Under the pieces are notes generated by a model. The model worked only from the letters and a program-made list of their open reading frames with translations, was not told the DNA's origin and ran no database searches. Positions 1 through 5,071 of a stretch of DNA of 5,071 bases are shown piece by piece. The position numbers were made by a program, and so were the translations under genes. Every line of letters begins with the position of its first letter. Within the stretch, counting starts at the first letter, position 1. The DNA is from Prevotellaceae bacterium (GTDB taxonomy: Bacteria > Bacteroidota > Bacteroidia > Bacteroidales > UBA932): contig JAISPE010000300.1 in the NCBI GenBank assembly GCA_031275145.1, positions 1 to 5,071 of the forward strand, in the 5' to 3' direction.

Positions 1-15
1 AAATAAATACGCATA

Positions 16-46
16 ATGAAAAATATGTATAAACTCGATAGATTTG
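16..46 (+). promoter_or_regulatory. Candidate Bacteroidota-type promoter for the Ig-like lipoprotein gene
   Basis: TAGATTTG at 39-46 fits the Bacteroidota -7 consensus TAnnTTTG exactly. An ATG triplet at 16-18, 20 bases upstream, is a one-mismatch version of the -33 TTG. Transcription would start near 52, leaving a leader of about 65 bases before the TTG start codon at 120. The -7 box is seen directly; its use is inferred. No Shine-Dalgarno sequence precedes the start, which is usual in this phylum. Confidence 0.4.
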
Positions 47-119
47 ATGAAAATCAGGTCTATTGAGTTTATTCAATATTTAGTGAAACAATTCCCGTCC
101 GATTAATTCAGTTATTAAA

Positions 120-1901
120 TTGCCGAAACTGTCGAAAGATAACAAGTATATAGCGTTTTTGCTTGGCGCAGTATCGCTGTACGTTTTATTATCCTCAATT
201 ATATCCGGTTGCGCCAATTCTTCCATCGCTCCTACGGGCGGTCCCAAAGATACTGTCGCCCCCGTGCTTTTGAAGATGAATCCGCCTCAGCGCACAAAAG
301 ATTTTTCGGGTAAAGAACTGGTTTTTACATTTAACGAATATGTTCAGCTTAAAGACCAGAACAAAAATTTTGTAATATCACCTCCTTTACCCTCCAAAAA
401 ACCGATACTGAAAATAAGGGGGAAAAGCATAGTTGTCGTTTTTCCTTCTTTGGCCGACAGTGTTACCTATTATATTGATTTCGGGGCAAGCGTGGTCGAT
501 GTAAATGAAAACAATCCTGCAAGTTATCTCAATTTCATTTTCTCTACATGGGATATTCTGGATACAATGATTTATGCCGGTCATGTGGTAGATGCGCTCA
601 CGCTAGATCCTGTCGATGCGGCGCATGTGTTTTTGTATGAAGACAATCAGGATTCCATAGTTTTCAAAAAAAATCCTTCGGCTCTTTCGATAACAAACAA
701 AGAGGGCGTTTTTATAGTCAAAGGATTGAAAAACAAAAAATACAAGATCGTAACCGTCACCGACAAAAATTCGAACATGCGATATGACGCCGGTATCGAA
801 CAGATTGCTTTTTCCGACTCGCTGATTCAACCTGCATCTTTTTCCGGAAGTGATTCTATCCCGTTTTATTCGCTTCCCGTATTCAACATGTTCACGGAAA
901 ACGTTAAACGGCAGGCGCTGATGGAAACAAAACGACCGGAAGAACGTTTGGTAAGTCTGCGTTTCAATGAAATCAATCCTGTAATCAGAAGCTTCAAACT
1001 GGACAATATCGCTACTTCGCGCATCATCGAAGAAGCAAGCCCTCAAAGAGACAGTATCAATTTCTGGATCAGCTCGCGGGAGGTACAGGATACCATAACC
1101 GGCGAACTGATATACTTGAGAACCGATACTTTAAACAATCTTTCACCCGATACGGTTAAAATCAAATTGCCGTATTTGAAACCCAAACCAAAAAAAGATA
1201 AAGAGGAAGAGGAAGAAGAGGAGATAATTCCCATAACGCCCGATATTAATACCGCTGCGACAGGTGTTGTGGACAATGATATAACATTCTCGTTTAAAAC
1301 GCCTCTTCTCAGGGCTGATGCTTCGAAAATTCAACTGTCGATAATCGATAATGCTACTAAAGAAAAGACGCCGGTCAATATTGAAGCGTTTACACAGGAT
1401 TCGATTCGTCTGAGAAGCTATAAGTTATCGGCAAAATGGAATATCGCGTCGAAATATGAAATGACTGTTCTGCCGGAGGCTTTTGTTGATGTGTACAGCA
1501 TAACGAACGATACGATAGTCAAGGCTTTCGAAACAGCCGATCCCGATAAATTCGGCAAACTGATAATCGAAATCGTAAATTCCGAAAAACAGTATATCCT
1601 TCAATTGATGAAAGACAGGGATAAAAGGGTTACTCAGGAAAAAATTGCGGACGGCAACGGCAAAATTGTTTTCCAGTATCTTAATGCAGGGAAATACCGT
1701 ATCCGCCTGATTGAAGATATCAACCGGAACGGGAAATGGGATACCGGAAGCTATCTGGGTAAAAGACAGCCGGAACGTGTCATGTTTTTAGTGTTTTCTA
1801 CCGGCGAAACTTTATGGGACATAAAAACCAGCCGCGAAGACGAACATACAATAGATGCAGGTACGTTTTTTATTAGTGATGAACTAAGAACTAAGAACTA
1901 A
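120..1901 (+). CDS. Ig-like (Big_5/SbsA-like) domain surface lipoprotein
   Basis: This is a predicted outer-membrane lipoprotein of 593 residues. The signal peptide has a Lys-rich start, a hydrophobic core at about residues 11-29 and a lipobox ending ISGC, with Cys31 as the lipidated residue. The mature protein begins with a Ser/Thr/Gly-rich stretch and the segment PTGGPKDTVAPVL, which leads into an Ig-like domain of the Big_5/SbsA type (about 44-143). A carboxypeptidase-regulatory-like beta domain follows (about 152-235). An acidic linker with seven consecutive Glu lies at 362-368. A C-terminal beta-sandwich (about 478-575) carries DINRNGKWDTG (533-543), then YLGKRQPERV, a pattern I recognise from a widespread but uncharacterised Bacteroidota lipoprotein family. 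The start is TTG at 120: no in-frame ATG comes before residue 54, and a later TTG at 159 would remove the charged N-terminus. The last residues (RTKN) and the stop lie inside the hairpin repeat shared with the convergent gene. The biochemical function is unknown; binding or scaffolding at the envelope is a guess. Confidence 0.88.
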   Translation: MPKLSKDNKYIAFLLGAVSLYVLLSSIISGCANSSIAPTGGPKDTVAPVLLKMNPPQRTKDFSGKELVFTFNEYVQLKDQNKNFVISPPLPSKKPILKIRGKSIVVVFPSLADSVTYYIDFGASVVDVNENNPASYLNFIFSTWDILDTMIYAGHVVDALTLDPVDAAHVFLYEDNQDSIVFKKNPSALSITNKEGVFIVKGLKNKKYKIVTVTDKNSNMRYDAGIEQIAFSDSLIQPASFSGSDSIPFYSLPVFNMFTENVKRQALMETKRPEERLVSLRFNEINPVIRSFKLDNIATSRIIEEASPQRDSINFWISSREVQDTITGELIYLRTDTLNNLSPDTVKIKLPYLKPKPKKDKEEEEEEEIIPITPDINTAATGVVDNDITFSFKTPLLRADASKIQLSIIDNATKEKTPVNIEAFTQDSIRLRSYKLSAKWNIASKYEMTVLPEAFVDVYSITNDTIVKAFETADPDKFGKLIIEIVNSEKQYILQLMKDRDKRVTQEKIADGNGKIVFQYLNAGKYRIRLIEDINRNGKWDTGSYLGKRQPERVMFLVFSTGETLWDIKTSREDEHTIDAGTFFISDELRTKN

Positions 1902-1957
1902 GAACTGCTGGCGCACGTCTGGCGTCAGCAGTTCTTAGTTCATAGTTTTTAGTTCAT
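1879..1957. repeat. Long hairpin of inverted GAACTAA heptads between convergent genes; possible bidirectional terminator
   Basis: The left arm 1879-1914 pairs with 1922-1957, giving about 36 base pairs with one A-A mismatch (1894/1942), two G-U pairs and a 7-base loop. The 15-bp core at 1896-1910 / 1926-1940 (AACTAAGAACTGCTG) is perfect. The left arm contains 3.7 tandem copies of GAACTAA from 1881. The right arm contains the inverted, partly degenerate heptads (TTAGTTC, ATAGTTT, TTAGTTC, ATAGTTC) to 1962. Both flanking genes end within it: the plus-strand TAA is 1899-1901 and the minus-strand TAA is 1949-1951. Its position suggests that it stops transcription from both sides, but there is no clean T-run outside the stem, so classical intrinsic termination is uncertain. 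Confidence 0.75.
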
Positions 1958-3109
1958 AGTTCTGATTAAGGTCTCTTCAAGCGCTTCGCCATGCAGATGT
2001 TTTGCTACTATTTTACCTTCCCTATCAAGCAGGAAATTTGAAGGGATAGCCCGTACTCCGTATAATACGGCGACTTCGTTATTCCAGCCTTTAAGATCTG
2101 AGACATGAGCCCATTCAAGTTTATCCTTAGCTATTGCCCCAAGCCATTTGTCACGGGCCTTGTCACCGGAATCCAGCGATACCCCTAAAACAGTAAATCC
2201 CCTATCTTTAAATGCATGATATGCTTTCACTACATTCGGGTTTTCCTGACGGCAGGGACCGCACCATGAAGCCCAAAAATCAAGCAACACATACTTGCCT
2301 CGGAAATCAGAGAGTTTCACCGGATTGCCGACAGAATCGTTCTGAGTGAAATCGGGAGCGATACTGCCAATACCTGTCGCCTTCCATTTATTGATCCTTT
2401 CCTGAATTTCGCCACCAAGTTCCGATGCTTTAAGTTTTTCGGAAAACAAATCGAAAATTTTCTGCGCTTCATCACCTTCCGGATAATAACCTGCTGTCAG
2501 GTTGAAAAGACTGATCAAAGCATAATACGAATCCGGTTTAGCTTTGATGAAATCCCTGGCAAGCTCTTTTTCAAGTTTTGATATAGAATCATCTTTGATT
2601 TCAAGCTCTTTTAGTCGAGCGGATTTATCTTCAGGCGATAATGTTCCATCCTGTGATACCGCTCCCCATTCTTTGTATAATTCGTTTTTGAATGTTCGTA
2701 GAGCTTTGACGGTCTCAGTCCACGCTTTAGAGTCGTCGTTGACGGGAGAATTAATCACCGCATTTTTGATGGAATCATTACTTTTAAGAGTAATTTTTCC
2801 CTGTTCGATAAACAGTCTGATTCCGTCATTAAGATTTCCGGAAAAGTTTGTCGCCGTGTCGTAATTAACCAGCAAGGTAGCCTGAAAAGGTTTGGTTACT
2901 TCGCCTTTAAACTCAAACGTCCTGTTTTTCACTACAACCGAGTCACGCCGTTCTCCCGCCGCATTGCGCGATACGAGATATACTTTAACAGGAGCGTCGA
3001 TACCGATTCGCCCCTTTAAAACGTATGCATTATCTCCGATTTTTTGTTCGCATCCGGCAAACACAAAAGCAGTTGCACACCCTACAATAAATAAAAAACT
3101 CTTTTTCAT
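1949..3109 (-). CDS. TlpA-family thiol-disulfide oxidoreductase lipoprotein
   Basis: This is a predicted envelope-anchored thioredoxin-like protein that would reduce or exchange disulfides in periplasmic partners. Of its 386 residues, the N-terminus is a lipoprotein signal peptide (MKKSFLFIVG start, lipobox FAGC, lipidated Cys20). Residues about 28-120 form a beta-rich domain resembling DUF4369, which commonly precedes TlpA domains in Bacteroidota. Residues about 125-245 are a helical, charged spacer. The thioredoxin/AhpC-TSA-like fold starts near 250 (APDF) and runs to the end. It contains the redox motif WCGPC at 282-286 after LLDFWAS, and the conserved cis-proline in AIPSNFL (Pro356). Both catalytic cysteines (283 and 286) are present, so it should be active. 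Length and domain order are normal for the family. The ATG is supported by the signal peptide. No Shine-Dalgarno is visible, but a promoter lies about 70 bases upstream. The C-terminal RTMN and the stop sit in the shared hairpin repeat. The specific substrate cannot be read from the sequence. Confidence 0.93.
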   Translation of the reverse strand: MKKSFLFIVGCATAFVFAGCEQKIGDNAYVLKGRIGIDAPVKVYLVSRNAAGERRDSVVVKNRTFEFKGEVTKPFQATLLVNYDTATNFSGNLNDGIRLFIEQGKITLKSNDSIKNAVINSPVNDDSKAWTETVKALRTFKNELYKEWGAVSQDGTLSPEDKSARLKELEIKDDSISKLEKELARDFIKAKPDSYYALISLFNLTAGYYPEGDEAQKIFDLFSEKLKASELGGEIQERINKWKATGIGSIAPDFTQNDSVGNPVKLSDFRGKYVLLDFWASWCGPCRQENPNVVKAYHAFKDRGFTVLGVSLDSGDKARDKWLGAIAKDKLEWAHVSDLKGWNNEVAVLYGVRAIPSNFLLDREGKIVAKHLHGEALEETLIRTMN

Positions 3110-3178
3110 CTTATATTTTAATTTAATTTAACTTAATTATCAATATCTTATATAATCAACAAATAAAACATACAGGTA

Positions 3179-3208
3179 CAAAATTACATTAAAATTTCGA
3201 CAGGGCAG
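3179..3208 (-). promoter_or_regulatory. Candidate promoter of the TlpA-like lipoprotein gene
   Basis: Read on the minus strand, TAATTTTG (plus 3179-3186) matches the Bacteroidota -7 box TAnnTTTG. CTG (plus 3206-3208), 19 bases further upstream, is one mismatch from the -33 TTG. The predicted start near 3172 leaves a very AT-rich leader of about 60 bases containing repeated TTTAA/TTAAA runs (about 3112-3140) before the ATG at 3107-3109. A second, weaker match (TATGTTTT) lies within the leader. Confidence 0.5.
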
Positions 3209-3260
3209 AGGAAAATCTATACAGAGGAGTGCGACAGTTTACATTACCGGTGAGGAGGGA

Positions 3261-3301
3261 TAAAAACAACAGTCCGGTTGCCTTTCGGCAACCGGACTGT
3301 T
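3261..3301 (-). terminator. Intrinsic terminator of the 229-residue protein gene
   Basis: A perfect 15-bp inverted repeat (AACAGTCCGGTTGCC at 3268-3282, its complement at 3287-3301) encloses a 4-base loop. On the minus strand the loop reads GAAA, a stable GNRA tetraloop, and the stem is followed by GTTTTTA (plus 3261-3267). This is the expected form of an intrinsic terminator 28 bases after the stop codon of the minus-strand gene. The plus strand also ends in a short T-run (3300-3303), so it may work in both directions. Confidence 0.85.
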
Positions 3302-3328
3302 TTGTGTTACGGGAACATTATCCGAACA

Positions 3329-4018
3329 TCAGGATTCTGTTTCGCCGGAGATGGCTTTTGTCGATTTTTTTCTGCCGCGCAAGTCGTGTATGCGTCGAGC
3401 GTTAAAATATTCCGCAACAAATACATCGTCGTCCACATACCCTTCGACAAGGTCGTCTAAGATTTTCAACTGTTTACGCGCCTGCGCAAACAAATCCTGC
3501 AAACGGGAGGTTGCCTCCATACGCTGGTCGATAACCACATCGCGGTGAGCATACAGACCGGCTGCCTGTTCGGTAGCGCCAAGCAATTCATCAACGAATG
3601 TCCGGTCAATACCGTAATCGGCAAGCGCATCAAGGTTTGCACTGCATACATCGCAGATCATTCGGCTGTAAGTCACTAAATCGTTGATGCTCATTGAATC
3701 CAGAGTCGAGTGCGAAATCCGCACCGTTTTGCTCAGTACTTCATCGCTTATTATTGCTGCATAACTCCGAATCCGTAAAACTGCACGATATATCAGATTT
3801 TCCAAAATATCGCGAGCCTGTTCCTTCGCTGCGGTATGACCGGACGGCTTATTCGCCTCCTGTTTTACCGCCGTACTGCTGATTGCATCTCTTATAGCCC
3901 GTAAATTATCCATAACTTTCACAAGCAGAGCAATCAGATTCCATGCCGCGGGATTACTCTCAAAAAGAGATACCACTGCATTGACCATTTTGAAATAATT
4001 ACTTTGATTTCCTGTCAT
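3329..4018 (-). CDS. Helical cytoplasmic protein of unknown function
   Basis: This 229-residue protein has no signal peptide and no membrane segment, and is predicted almost entirely alpha-helical. I do not recognise a named domain. Helical segments cover about 8-50, 63-100 and 108-215. A low-complexity polar linker (KQEANKPSG) lies at about 52-60, and a basic tail (RGRKKSTK) at 214-221 precedes an acidic end. The only two cysteines form CDVC at 122-125; nothing else suggests a metal site. The overall pattern (a short MTxNQ start, a helix with ESNPAAWN near residues 20-27, and VAEYFNARRI near the C-terminus) reminds me of a duplicated Bacteroidota family of about 210-230-residue hypothetical proteins, but that is memory, not a search. 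The gene stands alone, with its own strong promoter and terminator. The ATG lies 26 bases after the -7 box, which supports this start. Function is unknown. Confidence 0.82.
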   Translation of the reverse strand: MTGNQSNYFKMVNAVVSLFESNPAAWNLIALLVKVMDNLRAIRDAISSTAVKQEANKPSGHTAAKEQARDILENLIYRAVLRIRSYAAIISDEVLSKTVRISHSTLDSMSINDLVTYSRMICDVCSANLDALADYGIDRTFVDELLGATEQAAGLYAHRDVVIDQRMEATSRLQDLFAQARKQLKILDDLVEGYVDDDVFVAEYFNARRIHDLRGRKKSTKAISGETES

Positions 4019-4043
4019 ATTAATTTATTTTAGAAATTTGACA

Positions 4044-4072
4044 CAAAGTTAGCGCTTTTTTTAATACCGCAA
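4044..4072 (-). promoter_or_regulatory. Strong candidate promoter of the 229-residue protein gene
   Basis: On the minus strand, TAACTTTG (plus 4044-4051) matches the -7 consensus TAnnTTTG perfectly. A TTG at the end of a T-run (plus 4070-4072, continuing into the A-tract to 4079) provides the -33 element, separated by 18 bases. Transcription would begin near 4038-4040, giving an untranslated leader of about 20 AT-rich bases. This is the best promoter match in the window. Confidence 0.72.
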
Positions 4073-4118
4073 AAAAAAATTAATTTTCTTAGTCCGGATA
4101 TGCGCGAAACAGTCTTCA

Positions 4119-4206
4119 TCGTCATTGCGAATATTCGTTTCGTACTGCAACTGAAAGAGTAATGACGCTTGTCGAAGAGTGTGGCGACGAAGCATTCCAC
4201 GACAGG
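4119..4206. repeat. Dispersed GTCATTGCGA-type repeat, copy 1 (degenerate)
   Basis: Starting at TCGTCATTGCGA (4119-4130), the 50 bases 4121-4170 match copy 2 (4209-4258) at 42 of 50 positions with no gap. The right part carries GACGAAGCATTCC, a damaged form of the GAAGCAATCC segment typical of this repeat class. It lacks the closing CGCAATGAC end, so it looks truncated or is a partial tandem unit that runs directly into copy 2. Its reading frames give repeat-type peptide, not a gene. Confidence 0.7.
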
Positions 4207-4323
4207 TCGTCATTGCGAATAACCGTTTCGTTCCGAAATTGAAAGCGTGATGACGCTTACCGGAAAGATACAGCAATCCTGAAATCCACGACTTTCCGGA
4301 TTGCTTCGTTCCCGCAATGACGA
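4207..4323. repeat. Dispersed GTCATTGCGA-type repeat, copy 2 (full length, 117 bp)
   Basis: The element is bounded by perfect 11-bp terminal inverted repeats, TCGTCATTGCG (4207-4217) and CGCAATGACGA (4313-4323). Inside are two competing stems: CCGGAAAG/CTTTCCGG (4260-4267, 4292-4299) and AGCAATCC/GGATTGCT (4272-4279, 4298-4305). The combination of GTCATTGCGA ends with a GCAATCC...GGATTGCTTCG core is a repeat design I know from many bacterial genomes, where such units are scattered between genes. It is non-coding and has no transposase of its own. A mobile or recombination origin is inferred. Confidence 0.78.
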
Positions 4324-4473
4324 AGGGACGGGAAAGCGACGCCGGCGATGTCCCATGATGGCGACGGCACCGTAGTGGCAAAATTTTTTTTGCCTTTTCA
4401 GGATTTTGCCTTTCCACAACCTCATTTCCACCTAACAGAGCAACATCAGTAGCAACATGATGGAGCACACGCT

Positions 4474-4605
4474 AACCTCATTACCCCATTAAACCGAACC
4501 GGATACCGGCGGTTTAATGGGGTAATAATGTCTGGAGTTTATATCACATCTCCAGGCTACTGAGGTCGTTTTGTTTTGAAAATCAGGTAAAAATGAGGTT
4601 TTTTT
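4474..4605 (+). other. Possible structured RNA with terminator-like end
   Basis: Read on the plus strand, AACCTC (4474-4479) can pair with GAGGTT (4595-4600) to close a multibranch fold. That fold contains the 17-bp hairpin at 4480-4526 and a 6-bp stem CTGGAG/CTCCAG (4532-4537, 4550-4555). The closing helix is followed immediately by a run of seven T (4599-4605), as expected of a terminated transcript. No TAnnTTTG promoter was found upstream, so transcription is unproven and the call is speculative. Confidence 0.2.
4480..4526. other. Perfect 17-bp hairpin with stacked inner stem
   Basis: ATTACCCCATTAAACCG (4480-4496) pairs perfectly with 4510-4526. Inside, CCGG/CCGG (4499-4502, 4506-4509) closes an ATA triloop and is joined through an AA bulge. 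Neither strand has a T-run directly after the stem, so it is not a standard intrinsic terminator. It lies far from any gene end, nearly 180 bases beyond the stop of the right-hand minus gene. Confidence 0.75.
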
Positions 4606-4620
4606 AACCGTTTTTAACCG
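4601..4620. repeat. Tandem 10-mer TTTTTAACCG x2
   Basis: Two exact adjacent copies of TTTTTAACCG occupy 4601-4610 and 4611-4620, next to the T-run that follows AATGAGGTT. The function is unknown; it may be simple slippage duplication. Confidence 0.6.
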
Positions 4621-4650
4621 TTATATCTTATTTTATTTCTCATCCCTTCA

Positions 4651-4678
4651 CTCGGCGTAGTCTGGAGACTGCGCCGGG
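4651..4678 (-). terminator. GC-rich hairpin downstream of the right-edge gene; weak terminator candidate
   Basis: The arms 4651-4663 and 4666-4678 form a 13-bp stem with two G-T pairs (core CGGCGTAGTCT / AGACTGCGCCG). It lies about 25 bases past the stop codon of the minus-strand edge gene, where a terminator is expected. The sequence after it on the minus strand (GTGAAGGGATGAG) has no T-run, so a standard intrinsic terminator is doubtful. The 8-mer GTCTGGAG in its apex also occurs at 4530-4537. Confidence 0.35.
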
Positions 4679-4703
4679 CAAAAGGCAAAATACTTTTCCG
4701 CAT

Positions 4704-5071
4704 TTACATTTCTTTATTTACCGTTACCGGATTCACTTTGATTTCTTTTTTGTTATCGGGAAATTTCTGTTTAAAATAATCTATCGTTGCATCCGATTTT
4801 TCAACGCTTACCGGCAGTTGTTCACCTTTTTCTTTCGATTCGGCTATAACGCCTATAGCGCCGGCATTTTTTCTCAGGTCGGATTTATCGGGCGTCCATG
4901 TAATATGAATATCCCCGATGCAGTAAACATTGTCAGGGGAAAGAACATCGATAGACAGGTAATTGTCGGGAATGTTTTTGTAATAGCCGACGCCTTCTCT
5001 GTATTCAATCAAAGCGATGAAGTTTTTCCCGAGAGGCATTTTCATATAGAAATAGCCGTATTCATCAAGCC
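4704..5071 (-). CDS. 3' end of a hypothetical protein (continues past the right edge)
   Basis: About 121 C-terminal residues are visible, and the frame stays open to the last base. The methionine at 5043-5045 is therefore probably internal, with LDEYGYFY preceding it in frame. The visible part starts with alternating beta-strands around GYFYMKMPLGKNFIALIEY, a G-Y-F...P-x-G-x arrangement that recalls small beta-sandwich domains in bacterial surface lipoproteins (DUF2846- or PEGA-like). It continues through CIGDIHITW to a Lys/Glu-rich, probably flexible tail ending in VNKEM. No catalytic motif can be seen, and the only cysteine is in YCIGD. The family resemblance is an impression, not an assignment. 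No start, signal peptide or promoter is available in the window. Confidence 0.65.
   Translation of the reverse strand, partial: LDEYGYFYMKMPLGKNFIALIEYREGVGYYKNIPDNYLSIDVLSPDNVYCIGDIHITWTPDKSDLRKNAGAIGVIAESKEKGEQLPVSVEKSDATIDYFKQKFPDNKKEIKVNPVTVNKEM

Larger units (their letters stand above)
4388..4690. repeat. 303-bp segment with nested inverted repeats (possible miniature element remnant)
   Basis: TTTTGCCTTTT at 4388-4398 is the exact inverted match of AAAAGGCAAAA at 4680-4690. Nested inside, AACCTCATT occurs at 4418-4426 and 4474-4482, with its inverse AATGAGGTT at 4592-4600. No reading frame inside is convincing. The interior holds one large perfect hairpin, a smaller one, and a tandem 10-mer. 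No target-site duplication is evident, and the outer repeats are low in complexity, so the boundaries are tentative. Confidence 0.35.

Noticed and set aside
16..66. Short frame MKNMYKLDRFDENQVY before the first gene, possible leader peptide
   Set aside because: It is only 16 codons, shows no attenuator structure and no run of a regulatory amino acid, and would overlap the candidate promoter's -7 box.
603..1046. 147-codon minus-strand frame opposite the Ig-like lipoprotein gene
   Set aside because: It is antisense to a clear gene, rich in Phe/Arg as expected of a shadow frame, and has no recognisable domain or promoter.
2544..2864. 106-codon plus-strand frame opposite the TlpA-like gene
   Set aside because: It is Ser/Leu-rich antisense of a well-supported gene with no features of its own.
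3278..3460. 60-codon plus-strand frame starting in the terminator stem
   Set aside because: It begins inside the terminator hairpin and then runs antisense to the 229-residue protein gene.
4377..4394. GGCAAAA/TTTTGCC hairpin with T8 as a terminator
   Set aside because: The T-run is the loop and part of the stem, not a tail, and no gene ends nearby on the plus strand.
4210..4431. Minus-strand 73-codon frame with SLRERSNPESRGFQDC
   Set aside because: This is another frame of the same inverted-repeat DNA; the peptide reflects the repeat and not a gene.
4061..4468. Minus-strand 135-codon frame containing GTKQSGKS, which formally matches a Walker A pattern (GxxxxGKS)
   Set aside because: The frame reads through both GTCATTGCGA repeats and their hairpins. 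Its peptide (e.g. FVIAGTKQSG) is the translation typical of such repeats. There are no other NTPase motifs, and it overlaps the promoter of the 229-residue protein gene.

Overview
The window looks like chromosomal DNA of a Bacteroidota bacterium, possibly Bacteroidales. Three things point there: two lipoproteins of types common in that phylum (an Ig-like/Big_5 outer-surface lipoprotein, and a TlpA-like thioredoxin with a long N-terminal extension); -7 promoter boxes of the form TAnnTTTG; and no clear Shine-Dalgarno sequences before the genes. Base composition is moderately AT-rich, with very AT-rich leaders.

Layout. 1-119 is a leader with a candidate promoter. 120-1901 (+) encodes a 593-residue lipoprotein with an N-terminal Ig-like domain. 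It converges on 1949-3109 (-), a 386-residue thiol-disulfide oxidoreductase lipoprotein. The junction between them is an unusually long hairpin built from inverted heptad repeats, and it contains the stop codons of both genes. 3110-3328 holds the promoter of the oxidoreductase and a strong terminator for the next gene. 3329-4018 (-) is a 229-residue, apparently all-helical cytoplasmic protein of unknown function with a good promoter of its own. 4019-4703 has no credible gene. It carries two related copies of a GTCATTGCGA-type dispersed repeat, then a 303-bp stretch of nested inverted repeats and hairpins that might encode a structured RNA or be a remnant of a small mobile element. 4704-5071 (-) is the 3' end of a gene that runs off the right edge.

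The genes do not form one operon: each of the three complete genes has its own candidate promoter. The first two products are predicted to be envelope lipoproteins, one probably structural or binding and the other a periplasmic redox protein. Nothing in the sequence ties the helical protein or the edge gene to them. No defence system, CRISPR array, tRNA, rRNA or transposase gene was seen. The most unusual material is non-coding: the shared-stop hairpin at 1879-1957 and the nested inverted-repeat segment at 4388-4690.
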